A DNA stretch of 64,000 nt from Thiorhodovibrio litoralis. GTDB lineage: Bacteria > Pseudomonadota > Gammaproteobacteria > Chromatiales > Chromatiaceae. The notes below the pieces were generated by a model. The model was not told the origin of the DNA. It saw only the letters and a program-made list of their open reading frames with translations, and did not search any database. A program made the translations under genes and the position numbers. The stretch's first letter is position 1, and every line of letters begins with the position of its first letter. Positions 1 to 8,409 of this stretch are shown piece by piece. The DNA lies in assembly GCF_033954455.1 (NCBI RefSeq), contig NZ_CP121473.1:3334501-3398500 (forward strand), written 5' to 3'.

Positions 1-641
1 CGCCCATCGCCGTTGCCGTCGGTGCCGAGGCGCAGATAGTCGGACGGCAACAGCTGAATCTGGCCAATCTCCCCGGCCCAGGCGCCTTTGAAGTCACCCG
101 GCGCGAGATCGCCGTGGTCCAGCAGCGCCAGCGCCGCCAGCAGCTGCTCGCGAAATAAATCCGACCGGCGGCAGTCGTGCGCCAGGGTCGCCAGGGCGCG
201 CAGGGTGTCGAAATCGCCAAGCACCTGGCCGTAGTCGGTTTCAAGCCCCCAGAATGCCGTAATGACCGGCCCCGGAACCCCGTAGCGCTGCTCGGCCAGC
301 GCAAAGGTGCTGGCCCAGTCGCGCAGATGCTCGCGCCCCAGGCGCAGGCGATAGGCGTTGACCATGCGCCCGGCGAAGGTGAGCCAATCCTGGCTGAAGA
401 CGGCCTGGGAGCGGTCATGCGCCAGCACCTTGGAATCAGGCGACAGGCGCGCAAGCCGCGCGATGGCCTGCTCACTGCGGCCCTGCGCGCGCGCCTCGGC
501 GACGACGCCCTGGCGCCACTCAGCGAAAGGCCCGCCGCAGTCATCCTGCGCTATCACAGGTGCTGTTGGGAGCAAAAGCGATAACAAGAGCGCACGCCAA
601 CCGATCGCGGATCTGGACGAAGGAGGCATCAAAACAGTCAT
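1..641 (-). CDS. Lytic murein transglycosylase, MltB/SLT_2-like (3' end outside window)
   Basis: The reading frame stays open to the left edge, so only about 213 N-terminal residues are visible. The start at 641 is chosen because a GGAG lies 7 nt upstream; a second ATG follows four codons later. A hydrophobic leader (ALLLSLLLPTAPVIA) indicates export to the periplasm. The motifs YGVPGPVITAFWGLETDYG, containing the presumed catalytic Glu, and GAWAGEIGQIQLLPSDY are typical of the membrane-bound MltB family, which cleaves the MurNAc-GlcNAc bond of peptidoglycan to form 1,6-anhydro products. The C-terminal peptidoglycan-binding part cannot be seen. It lies downstream of the CIA30-like gene on the same strand with a gap of about 90 nt. 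Family assignment is firm; the exact paralogue is not. Confidence 0.85.
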   Translation of the reverse strand, partial: MTVLMPPSSRSAIGWRALLLSLLLPTAPVIAQDDCGGPFAEWRQGVVAEARAQGRSEQAIARLARLSPDSKVLAHDRSQAVFSQDWLTFAGRMVNAYRLRLGREHLRDWASTFALAEQRYGVPGPVITAFWGLETDYGQVLGDFDTLRALATLAHDCRRSDLFREQLLAALALLDHGDLAPGDFKGAWAGEIGQIQLLPSDYLRLGTDGNGDG

Positions 642-733
642 CAGGTTTCTCCGGCATATCGACTTTTCCGGTTATCTCGCATCCGGGTCAAATCGTTGTT
701 GGCTTGATCGTGTTCGGTTTGATCGCGCTTGGT

Positions 734-1405
734 CTAATCGGGGTTTGGTGCGGCGCGCACAGGCCCGTCGCGATAGAAACCGACCTCGGCGACGCAGAGC
801 TCGGCGGTCATCTCGCGACCGATGGCAACCAGACCAAGCCGCTTGAGCCGCGCTGGGTCGAGCGGCTGGTCGATGCGGTGAGGCACAAAGTCCGCGAACG
901 GCAGTTTCAGCGCGACCCAATCAGCCGTGCTCGAAAATCCGGCACGATAGGATTGCCAGGGCAGCCGGGTCGCTGTGGTTTTCAGATGCAGGCTGTAGTC
1001 CGCCCCGTTGCCGCGCTGGATCAGCCAGACGCCGGTGTAACCGCTGGCATCGAGCGGCCCATCGGCGCTCAGATCGAGATTGATCTGCGCAAAACCGCCG
1101 TTGTTCTCAAGACTGACGTCGCCTTCCAGGCAGATCACGTTGAGATCAGCACTTTGCAGCCGGCGCAAACTAGCCGTCGAGACCCCGCCCATGACCTGAT
1201 CGCTGACCGCGCGCCATGGAGTTCCGAGCTTGGACGCGCCAGGATTGCTGAAATCGTCGATCAGCCACAGCGTTTCTGGTCGTTGTCCCGATCCGCCCGA
1301 GACCTGCGCGTCTGTAAAATGATCATTCGCCATACCAATCTCCGGCGCTGAGAAGGTTACAATGAGCCCCATTCCGATGCCGAGTATGATCCGCTTTTCA
1401 ACCAT
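734..1405 (-). CDS. Exported CIA30-family protein
   Basis: About 223 residues. The ATG at 1405 has GGAG 9 nt upstream and begins a plausible signal peptide (MVEKRIILGIGMGLIVTFSA). The body carries the pattern of the complex I intermediate-associated protein 30 (CIA30) family: LIDDFSNP, WRAVSDQVMGGVS, GDVSLENNGGFAQI, and later ADYSLHLKT and LPFADFVPH. This is a galactose-binding-like beta-sandwich. In bacteria its function is not established, and the mitochondrial complex I role should not be carried over. Its start region overlaps head-to-head with the divergent methyltransferase gene. An upstream in-frame ATG at 1462 would make a longer product, but it would place Arg/Leu repeats before the signal peptide, so I did not use it. 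Confidence 0.75.
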   Translation of the reverse strand: MVEKRIILGIGMGLIVTFSAPEIGMANDHFTDAQVSGGSGQRPETLWLIDDFSNPGASKLGTPWRAVSDQVMGGVSTASLRRLQSADLNVICLEGDVSLENNGGFAQINLDLSADGPLDASGYTGVWLIQRGNGADYSLHLKTTATRLPWQSYRAGFSSTADWVALKLPFADFVPHRIDQPLDPARLKRLGLVAIGREMTAELCVAEVGFYRDGPVRAAPNPD

Positions 1406-1931
1406 GCCTGAAAACTCCGACCCTTCATCCTTACTCAGCCGCCTCAGCCGCCTCAGCCTCATGGGCAGCCGTGGCGAGCATCTGGTGGCGATTCAATTCG
1501 CGCTGATTCTGATCTTCGCGATCATGCCAGCCTGGCACCCGGGCGTCGACAGCGCGGCGCTCGCGGCCGTGCGTCCCTGGCTGCTCCCACTGGTGATTCC
1601 GGCGGCCCTGGTGGCCATTGCCTTTGCCGGTTTCGGCTCCCTGCATATCCGCGAATATCTCACGCCCCTGCCCTACCCGGTCGATCACAGCCAGCTGGTG
1701 CAGACGGGAGTTTATGGCATCGTGCGTCATCCGTTGTATGCGAGCCAGCTCTTTGCGGCCTTTGCCTGGACGCTCTACAATCTGAGCCTCACGCATCTGT
1801 TGGTGCTGGTGCTAGGCTTTGCCTTTTTCGACCACAAAGCCAACAAGGAAGAAGCCTGGCTGACCGAACGCCACCCGGATTATCCGGACTATGCCCGGCG
1901 GGTGCGCAAGTTCATCCCCTGGGTCTATTGA
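1362..1931 (+). CDS. Membrane methyltransferase, isoprenylcysteine carboxyl methyltransferase (ICMT/PEMT)-like
   Basis: 189 residues with about four hydrophobic segments (for example FALILIFAIMPAW, LVIPAALVAIAFAGF, LLVLVLGFAFF). The C-terminal half has the signature of the ICMT/phospholipid methyltransferase superfamily: GVYGIVRHPLYASQL (SAM-binding RHP-Y motif) and EEAWLTERHPDYPDYARRVRKFIP. Members methylate prenylated, lipid or other hydrophobic substrates at the inner membrane; the substrate here is unknown. The start at 1362 has GAGAAGG 5 nt upstream, so I kept it even though it overlaps the 5' end of the divergent CIA30 gene by 44 nt. Starts at 1404 or 1461 would also keep the whole domain but lack an obvious ribosome-binding site. 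Confidence 0.75.
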   Translation: MSPIPMPSMIRFSTMPENSDPSSLLSRLSRLSLMGSRGEHLVAIQFALILIFAIMPAWHPGVDSAALAAVRPWLLPLVIPAALVAIAFAGFGSLHIREYLTPLPYPVDHSQLVQTGVYGIVRHPLYASQLFAAFAWTLYNLSLTHLLVLVLGFAFFDHKANKEEAWLTERHPDYPDYARRVRKFIPWVY

Positions 1932-2027
1932 GACCGACCATCCCCGTCTCGCATCGCCATCGCTGGCAAGGGCGCGCCGCCTGCTCTCCAGCCCCAACAT
2001 CCCACCCCAGAGGCTAGAGACCCGCAG

Positions 2028-4715
2028 ATGTCCGCCATTGATCCGGTGACCACGCTGGCCCCGGCGCCGCCTTTCGCGCTGGTGCCATCGGACGAGAACG
2101 AGCCGCCAGCGTTGCTCGACCATTATCTGCCGCTGCCGAGCAGCTTCGATGAGATGCGCGCGGGCGACGGCAGCCTGCGCCCGCATTGGCAATATTTGCT
2201 GGAATCCCTGCGCACGCTCGGGCCTGACAACATTGCTGCGCGCTCGCGCGAGGCACGCCGCTTGGTGCGCGATAACGGCGTCACCTACAACATTTATGGC
2301 GACCCGCGCGGCATGTCACGCCCGTGGGAGCTCGACCCGATCCCGCTGCTGGTGCGGGGCGAGGAGTGGGCCGAGCTCGAACGCGGACTGATTCAGCGCG
2401 CCGAACTGCTCAACCTGATCCTGCTCGACCTGCACGGCCCGCGCCAACTGGTGCGCAAAGGTCTGGTGCCGCCGGAGTTGATCGACGGTTTCAGCGGCTA
2501 TCTGCTGCCCTGTGTCGGCACCCAGGTGGCCGAAAACCAGCCGCTGGTGCTCTATGGCGCCGATCTGACCCGCGACGGCGAAGGGCGTTGGCATGTGCTG
2601 GGCGACCGCGCCCAGAGCCCGTCCGGTGCCGGCTACGCACTTGAGAACCGCGTGGTGCTCTCGCGGGTGCTGCCGAGCTTGTTCCGCGACTCCCATGTCC
2701 ATCGCCTCGCCGGCTTTTTCCGCGCGGTGCGGCGCGCCCTCGCCCGGCTCGCCCCGCGCGAGCCGGACGAGGCGCGCATCGCGCTGATGACCCCGGGACC
2801 GAGCAACGAGGCCTACTTCGAGCACGCTTATCTGGCCAATTATCTTGGCTATAGCCTGGTGCAGGGCGGCGATCTTTCGGTGCGTGATGGCGCGCTTTGG
2901 CTACGCACATTAGGGCGGCTCGAGCGCATTGATGCACTCATCCGGCGTGTCGATGACGTCTGGTGCGACTCGCTCGAACTGCGCGAGGACTCCCTGCTCG
3001 GCGTGCCTGGTTTGTTGGCGGCGGTGCGTGCCGGCAACCTGACGGTTGCCAACGCGCTCGGCAGCGGCGTGCTGGAGCATCCCGGTCTGTTCGGACTGCT
3101 GCCGGGCCTGTGTCAGCATCTCCTCGGTGAGGAATTGCTGCTACCGCAAACGGGCACCTGGTGGTGTGGCGAGCCGGACAATCTCGAGCGCGCCATTGCT
3201 GATCTCGACCGGTTCACCATCAAGCAGACCGGCGGCCCCATCGGCGGCGCCACCGGGAACATCGGCGGCACCAAGACCTGGCTGCCGCAGCAACTCGCAG
3301 CGCCCGAGCGCGATGCGCTGATCGCCGCCATGCGCGCCACTCCGGCCTTGTTCGTTGCCCAGGACATGGTCAAGCCATCAACCACGCCGGCCTACATCGA
3401 CGGGCGCCTGCAGCCGCGGCCTTTTGTGCTGCGCAGCTTCCTGGTGGCCGATCAAGAAGGCTATGTCGTCATGCCCGGGGGCCTGAGCCGGGTCGCGCTC
3501 AACCAGAGCACGCCCATCGTCTCCCACCAACTCGGCGGCCTCGGCAAGGACACCTGGGTACTGGCGACCGAGCCGGAACGCCAGGAAACCCTGATCATCG
3601 CCGGCGAGCGTGCGTCGCCGGCGATCGTGCACGAAAGCGAAGTCTCAAGCCGCGTCGCCGACAATCTGTTTTGGATCGGCCGCTACGCCGAACGTGCCGA
3701 AGGGCTGGTGCGCCTGCTGCGCGTCACCCTGATTAAACTCGGCGACCGATTCATCTTCCAGCCCGAACCCAATCAATCCACCTGCCTGAGGCTGCTGCTG
3801 CAAGCGCTGACCTGCCAGAGCCAAACCTATCCCGGCTTTGTCGGCGAAGGTGCCGAGGAGCGACTGGCCGAGCCAACCGAAGAAATGATCTCGCTGATCA
3901 CCGACGCCGAGCGCGCCGGGGGTCTGCCGCAAACCTTGCAGGCGCTTGGCACCGCCGCCTGGTCGGTACGCGACCGGCTCTCGAACGACACCTGGCGGGT
4001 GGTGAACGCCGTTGAGAAAAGCCGCACCGCGCTGACCAAGCATCAGCCCCAGGGACTGAGCGGGGTGCTGGATGTGCTGGACCCCTTGGTGACTTCGCTC
4101 GTTGCCTTTGCCGCGCTGACAAACGAGAACATGAATCACAACGAGGGCTGGCATTTCCTCGAGGCCGGGCGCCGCATTGAGCGCGGCAGCGACATCGCCG
4201 CCCTGCTGCGCGCCACCCTGGTGCCGGTCGCCGGCGAGCCCGATGAGACCCTGACGATTGAAGCCGTGCTCGGCGTCACCGACAGCCTGATCACCTACCG
4301 CCGCCGCTACCGCTCCGGCACCCGCGTTGGCGCCCTGCTGGACCTTGTCTTTCAGGACGAAACCAATCCGCGCTCGCTAGCCTTTCAGCTCGCAAAGCTG
4401 CAGCGACTGGTCTACGAAATGCCGCGCACGCAGAACCAGCCACAGCGCAGCCAGGCGGAAAAGTTCATCATGCGCATCGTCACCGATCTGCGGCTCGCCG
4501 AGCTCGATCTACTCAGTCAGTCCAGCGTTACCGAGGAAGGCGAGCCGCCCCGGCGCGAGGCGCTCGACACCATGCTAAGCGGCATCGAGGATGGACTCGC
4601 CAATCTGTCCGACGCCCTGACCGCCCAATACTTCCGCCACGAAGAACAACCGCATTATCTGCTCGACGCCCGCAGCGGCGGTCTCGAGCCACGCGATGCC
4701 GGGAGCCACGCATGA
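2028..4715 (+). CDS. Circularly permuted ATP-grasp / alpha-E domain fusion protein
   Basis: 895 residues. Residues about 50-510 match the circularly permuted ATP-grasp family (DUF404/DUF407): NGVTYNIYGDPRGMSRPWELDPIP, MTPGPSNEAYFEHAYLA, LRTLGRLERIDALIRRVDD. Residues about 540-880 match the all-helical alpha-E domain (DUF403), beginning SEVSSRVADNLFWIGRYAERAEGLVR, with MNHNEGWHFLEAGRRIERG in the middle. The two domains are often separate neighbouring genes; here they are one chain. Comparative genomics of this cluster predicts a peptide ligase or peptide-tagging role together with the adjacent transglutaminase; that is inference for this organism. The stop overlaps the next start by 4 nt (ATGA), so the genes are translationally coupled. 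Confidence 0.88.
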   Translation: MSAIDPVTTLAPAPPFALVPSDENEPPALLDHYLPLPSSFDEMRAGDGSLRPHWQYLLESLRTLGPDNIAARSREARRLVRDNGVTYNIYGDPRGMSRPWELDPIPLLVRGEEWAELERGLIQRAELLNLILLDLHGPRQLVRKGLVPPELIDGFSGYLLPCVGTQVAENQPLVLYGADLTRDGEGRWHVLGDRAQSPSGAGYALENRVVLSRVLPSLFRDSHVHRLAGFFRAVRRALARLAPREPDEARIALMTPGPSNEAYFEHAYLANYLGYSLVQGGDLSVRDGALWLRTLGRLERIDALIRRVDDVWCDSLELREDSLLGVPGLLAAVRAGNLTVANALGSGVLEHPGLFGLLPGLCQHLLGEELLLPQTGTWWCGEPDNLERAIADLDRFTIKQTGGPIGGATGNIGGTKTWLPQQLAAPERDALIAAMRATPALFVAQDMVKPSTTPAYIDGRLQPRPFVLRSFLVADQEGYVVMPGGLSRVALNQSTPIVSHQLGGLGKDTWVLATEPERQETLIIAGERASPAIVHESEVSSRVADNLFWIGRYAERAEGLVRLLRVTLIKLGDRFIFQPEPNQSTCLRLLLQALTCQSQTYPGFVGEGAEERLAEPTEEMISLITDAERAGGLPQTLQALGTAAWSVRDRLSNDTWRVVNAVEKSRTALTKHQPQGLSGVLDVLDPLVTSLVAFAALTNENMNHNEGWHFLEAGRRIERGSDIAALLRATLVPVAGEPDETLTIEAVLGVTDSLITYRRRYRSGTRVGALLDLVFQDETNPRSLAFQLAKLQRLVYEMPRTQNQPQRSQAEKFIMRIVTDLRLAELDLLSQSSVTEEGEPPRREALDTMLSGIEDGLANLSDALTAQYFRHEEQPHYLLDARSGGLEPRDAGSHA

Positions 4716-5605
4716 AATATCGCGTCAGCCATGTCACCCGTTATGCCTACGCCGGCCCCGTCTCGCTCTGTCACAGCGTGGCGCACCTCAAACCCCGACC
4801 CATGCCGCATCAGCGTGTCATCAACGCCAGCCTGCGGGTAACCCCATGGCCATCGGTCACGCGCGAGCATCAGGACTTCTTCGGCAACCGGGTGAGCTAT
4901 TTCTCGCTGCAGCAGTCGCATTCCATGCTCGAGATCAGCGCCATCAGCGAGGTGGAGGTTGAGGTCCCGCAAGTGCCCGCGCCCGATGCCGACCCACCCT
5001 GGGAGAGCGCCCGCGAGCAGTTGCGTGCCGGCACCGATGCAGATCATCTCGCCGCGCGCGCCTTTGCCCTGCCCTCCCCGGCCATCCCACCGATTTCAGA
5101 GGCGGTAGAGTTCGCGCAAAGCAGCTTCTCGCCCGGGCGCCCGCTGATTGAGGCCGCGCGCGACCTGATGCAGCGCATCGATGACGAGTTCGAATACGAC
5201 CCGAGCTTTACCACGGTTGCCACCCCGATCAGCGAGGTGCTCGAACATCGCCGCGGTGTTTGTCAGGACTTCGCGCATCTCGGCATCGCCGCCCTGCGCG
5301 GGTTGGGTCTGGCCGCGCGCTACGTCAGCGGCTACCTCGAAACCCTGCCGCCGCCCGACAAACCCAAGCTGCGCGGTGCCGATGCCTCCCATGCCTGGTT
5401 TGCGATCTTCGCCCCAGGCCACGGGTGGATCGACTTCGACCCAACAAACAACTGCCTGATTGGTGAGCAGCACATCACCACCGCCATCGGCCGCGACTAC
5501 CAGGACGTCACCCCGGTGCGCGGCGTCTTCTACGGCGGCGGTGAGCACGAACTCAAGGTTTCCGTCGATGTCGACCGCATCCAACCCACTGAAAGCGTCG
5601 CCTGA
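4712..5605 (+). CDS. Transglutaminase-like cysteine peptidase family protein
   Basis: 297 residues, no signal peptide. The N-terminal 90 residues (YRVSHVTRYAYAGPVSLCHSVAHLKPRP) are the bacterial transglutaminase-associated beta domain. The catalytic core shows Cys in VLEHRRGVCQDFAHLGIAALRGLGL, His in DASHAWFAIFAPGHGW and Asp in DFDPTNN, giving a complete Cys-His-Asp triad. This family is characteristically found beside ATP-grasp/alpha-E proteins, as here, with overlaps on both sides (ATGA upstream, TGATG downstream). It may cleave or transamidate an amide bond made by the partner; the substrate is not known. Confidence 0.9.
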   Translation: MKYRVSHVTRYAYAGPVSLCHSVAHLKPRPMPHQRVINASLRVTPWPSVTREHQDFFGNRVSYFSLQQSHSMLEISAISEVEVEVPQVPAPDADPPWESAREQLRAGTDADHLAARAFALPSPAIPPISEAVEFAQSSFSPGRPLIEAARDLMQRIDDEFEYDPSFTTVATPISEVLEHRRGVCQDFAHLGIAALRGLGLAARYVSGYLETLPPPDKPKLRGADASHAWFAIFAPGHGWIDFDPTNNCLIGEQHITTAIGRDYQDVTPVRGVFYGGGEHELKVSVDVDRIQPTESVA

Positions 5606-6123
5606 TGCCGGCATCCAGGGACAATCCAACCACGCCACTCGGCGCGTCGGAGACATCCAAGGCAACCCATTTCACCCAGGGGCAATCACCCGCGCTGTTC
5701 GAATACAGTTTTCGCATCGCCCTGCACGATGTCGATGCCGCCGGGCTGATTTTCTTCGGCAATCTGTTTCGCCACCTGCACGACGCCTACGAATGTTGGA
5801 TGGAAACGCTCGGCTTCCCGATCGACGCGCTTATCCGCCAGGGCGAGATCCTGCTGCCGCTCATCCATGCCGAGGCCGACTACCGCGCCCCAATGCGCCA
5901 TGGAGCGCGGATTCGCATCCAACTTGGGCTCGATCAGCTTGCGGCCACCCGTTTCACCCTCACCTATCGATGTCTAAACCAAGACAACACCTTGGCCGCC
6001 ACAGCACTGACACGACACTGCTGTATTGACCCTGAGCGTCACAAACCCACGCCAATACCGGGCAACCTTGCCAAGGCGCTGGTGTCAGGGGTACTGGTGT
6101 CAGGGGTAAACGAGGGCGCATGA
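5605..6123 (+). CDS. Hot-dog fold acyl-CoA thioesterase (4HBT family)
   Basis: 172 residues, with about 30 unrelated residues before the domain. The family signature is visible as FRIALHDVDAAGLIFFGNLFRHLHDAYECWMETLG, containing the catalytic Asp of 4-hydroxybenzoyl-CoA-type thioesterases, followed by PLIHAEADYRAPMRHG and FTLTYRCLNQDNTLAATALTRHCCID. It resembles DHNA-CoA and other small aryl/acyl-CoA thioesterases. Without menaquinone genes nearby the substrate is open. It starts inside the stop of the transglutaminase gene (TGATG), so it is the third gene of the same operon. The C-terminal tail contains a short repeated peptide (LVSGVLVSGV). Confidence 0.78.
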   Translation: MPASRDNPTTPLGASETSKATHFTQGQSPALFEYSFRIALHDVDAAGLIFFGNLFRHLHDAYECWMETLGFPIDALIRQGEILLPLIHAEADYRAPMRHGARIRIQLGLDQLAATRFTLTYRCLNQDNTLAATALTRHCCIDPERHKPTPIPGNLAKALVSGVLVSGVNEGA

Positions 6124-6145
6124 GCAACGAGCGGAGGCTAGAACG

Positions 6146-6559
6146 ATGACTGAGCGAATTGAAAAATCCGAGGAGCAATGGCAGCAGGAACTCACGCCAG
6201 AGCAATTCCGGGTATGCCGACAGCAGGGGACGGAACCGGCCTTTACCGGTGCCTACTGGGACCATAAGGGCGCCGGGCGCTATGCCTGCGTGGCCTGTGG
6301 CGCGCCCCTGTTCGACTCCGCGCACAAGTTCGACTCCGGCACCGGCTGGCCGAGCTATTTTGACGCCATTGATGCGGATGCTGTCGCCTGCGAGGAAGAC
6401 CATCGCCATGGGATGGTTCGCACCGAGGTGCATTGCCGCCAATGTGGCTCACATCTCGGCCATTTGTTTCCGGACGGCCCAAAACCGACCGGACTGCGTT
6501 ACTGCATCAATTCGGTGTCTCTGCGCTTTGAGCCTGCCGGGTCCGCCAGCAGCGATTAG
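6146..6559 (+). CDS. msrB: Peptide-methionine (R)-S-oxide reductase MsrB
   Basis: 137 residues, the usual length. It reduces the R epimer of methionine sulfoxide in proteins using thioredoxin. Visible features are the zinc cysteines C48/C51 (CVAC) and C97/C100 (CRQC), the substrate motif KFDSGTGWPSYF, and the catalytic Cys120 in LRYCINSVSL. There is no signal peptide, so the enzyme is cytoplasmic. The start has a strong GGAGG 8 nt upstream. It follows the thioesterase by 22 nt and is probably the last gene of the run. It converges on pilT. Confidence 0.96.
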   Translation: MTERIEKSEEQWQQELTPEQFRVCRQQGTEPAFTGAYWDHKGAGRYACVACGAPLFDSAHKFDSGTGWPSYFDAIDADAVACEEDHRHGMVRTEVHCRQCGSHLGHLFPDGPKPTGLRYCINSVSLRFEPAGSASSD

Positions 6560-6575
6560 CGACTCGCTGACGGGT

Positions 6576-6619
6576 TGGTCTCGGAACACCGCACCGCGGA
6601 TGGAGGGTGGTCGAGACCA
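6576..6619. terminator. Possible bidirectional terminator between msrB and pilT
   Basis: An 8-bp perfect inverted repeat (TGGTCTCG at 6576-6583 and CGAGACCA at 6612-6619) lies between two convergent genes. The loop is long, about 28 nt, and no clear U tract follows, so it is only a candidate. Confidence 0.3.
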
Positions 6620-6643
6620 TGACGCTGAGGGAACCGCCAACTG

Positions 6644-7681
6644 TTAGTTGAAGGTCTCCTTGTTCATCGCCTTGGCGCGCGCATCGTGCTTTTTGATCAA
6701 GCCCTTGCGCACGAGCTCTTGCAGGCATTGATCGAGCGTCTGCATGCCATGGGCCTGGCCGGTCTGAATGGACGAATACATCTGCGCGACCTTATCCTCG
6801 CGGATCAGATTGCGAATGGCCGGGGTGCCGATCATGATCTCATGCGCGGCAATCCGCCCGCCGTTTGGTCTTTTAAGCAGGGTCTGGGAGATGACCGAGC
6901 GCAGGGACTCAGACAGCATGGACCGCACCATGGTCTTCTCGGCGGCGGGGAACACATCGACGATACGGTCGATGGTCTTGGCGGCTGAGCTGGTGTGCAG
7001 TGTACCGAACACCAGATGGCCGGTCTCGGCGGCGGTCAGCGCTAGGCGGATGGTTTCCAGGTCGCGCATCTCACCGACCAGAATGATATCCGGGTCCTGA
7101 CGCAAGGCCGAGCGCAGCGCCTCGCTGAAGCCCAGGGTATCGCGATGCACCTCGCGCTGGTTGATCAGGCAGCGTTTGCTGGTATGCACGAACTCGATCG
7201 GGTCCTCAATGGTGAGGATATGCTCGTAGCGGTTTTTGTTCAGGAAGTCGATCATCGCCGCCAGCGTGGTGGACTTGCCCGAGCCGGTGGGGCCCGTCAC
7301 CAGCACCAGGCCGCGCGGCACTTCGACGATATCCCTGAAAATCTGCGGCGCGTCGAGTTGCTCAAGCGTGAGCACCTCGGACGGGATGGTACGGAAAACG
7401 GCTGCCGCGCCGCGCTTTTGGTTGTAGGCATTGACACGGAAGCGCGCCACGCCAGGAATCTCGAACGAAAAGTCTGTCTCCAAGAACTCCTCGTAGTCCT
7501 TGCGCTGCTTGTCGTTCATGATGTCGTAGACCAGCGCATGCACGGCACGATGCTCAAGCGGCGCCACATTGATGCGGCGCATGTCGCCATCGACGCGGAT
7601 CATCGGCGGGAGACCGGCGGACAAGTGTAAGTCTGAAGCTTTGTTTTTTACGCTAAAGGCCAGAAGCTCGGCAATGTCCAT
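6644..7681 (-). CDS. pilT: Type IV pilus retraction ATPase PilT
   Basis: 345 residues, full length. A hexameric cytoplasmic ATPase that depolymerises type IV pili for twitching motility and DNA uptake. Seen in the sequence: the PilT N-terminal domain (ASDLHLSAGLPPMIRVDGDM), Walker A GPTGSGKST near residue 135, an Asp box (LTIEDPIEFVH), Walker B ALRQDPDIILVGEMRD, the His box GHLVFGTLHT, and the AIRNLIRE segment. The start has GGAG 6 nt upstream. No other pil genes are in the window. It lies about 200 nt downstream of purE on the same strand. Confidence 0.95.
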   Translation of the reverse strand: MDIAELLAFSVKNKASDLHLSAGLPPMIRVDGDMRRINVAPLEHRAVHALVYDIMNDKQRKDYEEFLETDFSFEIPGVARFRVNAYNQKRGAAAVFRTIPSEVLTLEQLDAPQIFRDIVEVPRGLVLVTGPTGSGKSTTLAAMIDFLNKNRYEHILTIEDPIEFVHTSKRCLINQREVHRDTLGFSEALRSALRQDPDIILVGEMRDLETIRLALTAAETGHLVFGTLHTSSAAKTIDRIVDVFPAAEKTMVRSMLSESLRSVISQTLLKRPNGGRIAAHEIMIGTPAIRNLIREDKVAQMYSSIQTGQAHGMQTLDQCLQELVRKGLIKKHDARAKAMNKETFN

Positions 7682-7881
7682 CAGGAACTCCGCTGCTGAA
7701 TCACAAAAAAGTCAGGGCAAGTCATTTTACGGCCCGGCGGTCCGAATCAAAACGACGCGCCCTGGTGCAAGCCATCTTGTCGGCTGAAACCAAAGAGCCC
7801 GCGCTCAGACAACCCGCCTGCTTTTGGATTCTAGCCTGCCCGCTCCAACTCTGCTGGAAATGCTGACATGCATTGCGCAAA

Positions 7882-8409
7882 TCAGCTTGCGATATTGGGC
7901 CTGCCTTCCTCAAGCGCGGCTGCCTTGGCGAGCACTTGCTGCTCCATGCGTGCGGCGAACTGTTCCACCTGCGCACGTATTCCAAGATCAGCGATACCAA
8001 GCATTTTCGCCGCCAACAGACCGGCATTGCGCGCGCCATTGATGGCGACAGTGGCCACTGGCACGCCGGCGGGCATTTGCACAATGGACAAAAGCGAGTC
8101 CTGCCCGCTGAGGGCCGAGGTTTTGACTGGCACGCCGATGACTGGCAGCGCTGTCATGGCCGCCGTCATACCCGGCAGGTGGGCCGCGCCGCCGGCACCG
8201 GCGATGATCACCTCAAGCCCGCGCGCGCTGGCCGTGGTGGCGTAGTCGAACAAGCGCTTAGGCGTGCGGTGCGCGGAGACAATCGTTAGCTCAAATGCAA
8301 TGGCGAATTCATCAAGCAGGTCCGCGGCGGCCTGCATGACGGGCAGGTCCGAGTCACTGCCCATAATGATTCCGACTCGGGCTTTGGGATTTCTGTTGCC
8401 GGCGCTCAT
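7882..8409 (-). CDS. purE: N5-carboxyaminoimidazole ribonucleotide mutase PurE
   Basis: 175 residues. Class I PurE interconverts N5-CAIR and CAIR in purine biosynthesis. The motifs [24 protein letters not shown] and [13 protein letters not shown] are diagnostic, and [18 protein letters not shown] is the usual C-terminal segment. The start codon overlaps the purK stop (ATGA), so the two are coupled. Between this gene and pilT (7682-7881) I see no further gene. Confidence 0.96.
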   Translation of the reverse strand: MSAGNRNPKARVGIIMGSDSDLPVMQAAADLLDEFAIAFELTIVSAHRTPKRLFDYATTASARGLEVIIAGAGGAAHLPGMTAAMTALPVIGVPVKTSALSGQDSLLSIVQMPAGVPVATVAINGARNAGLLAAKMLGIADLGIRAQVEQFAARMEQQVLAKAAALEEGRPNIAS

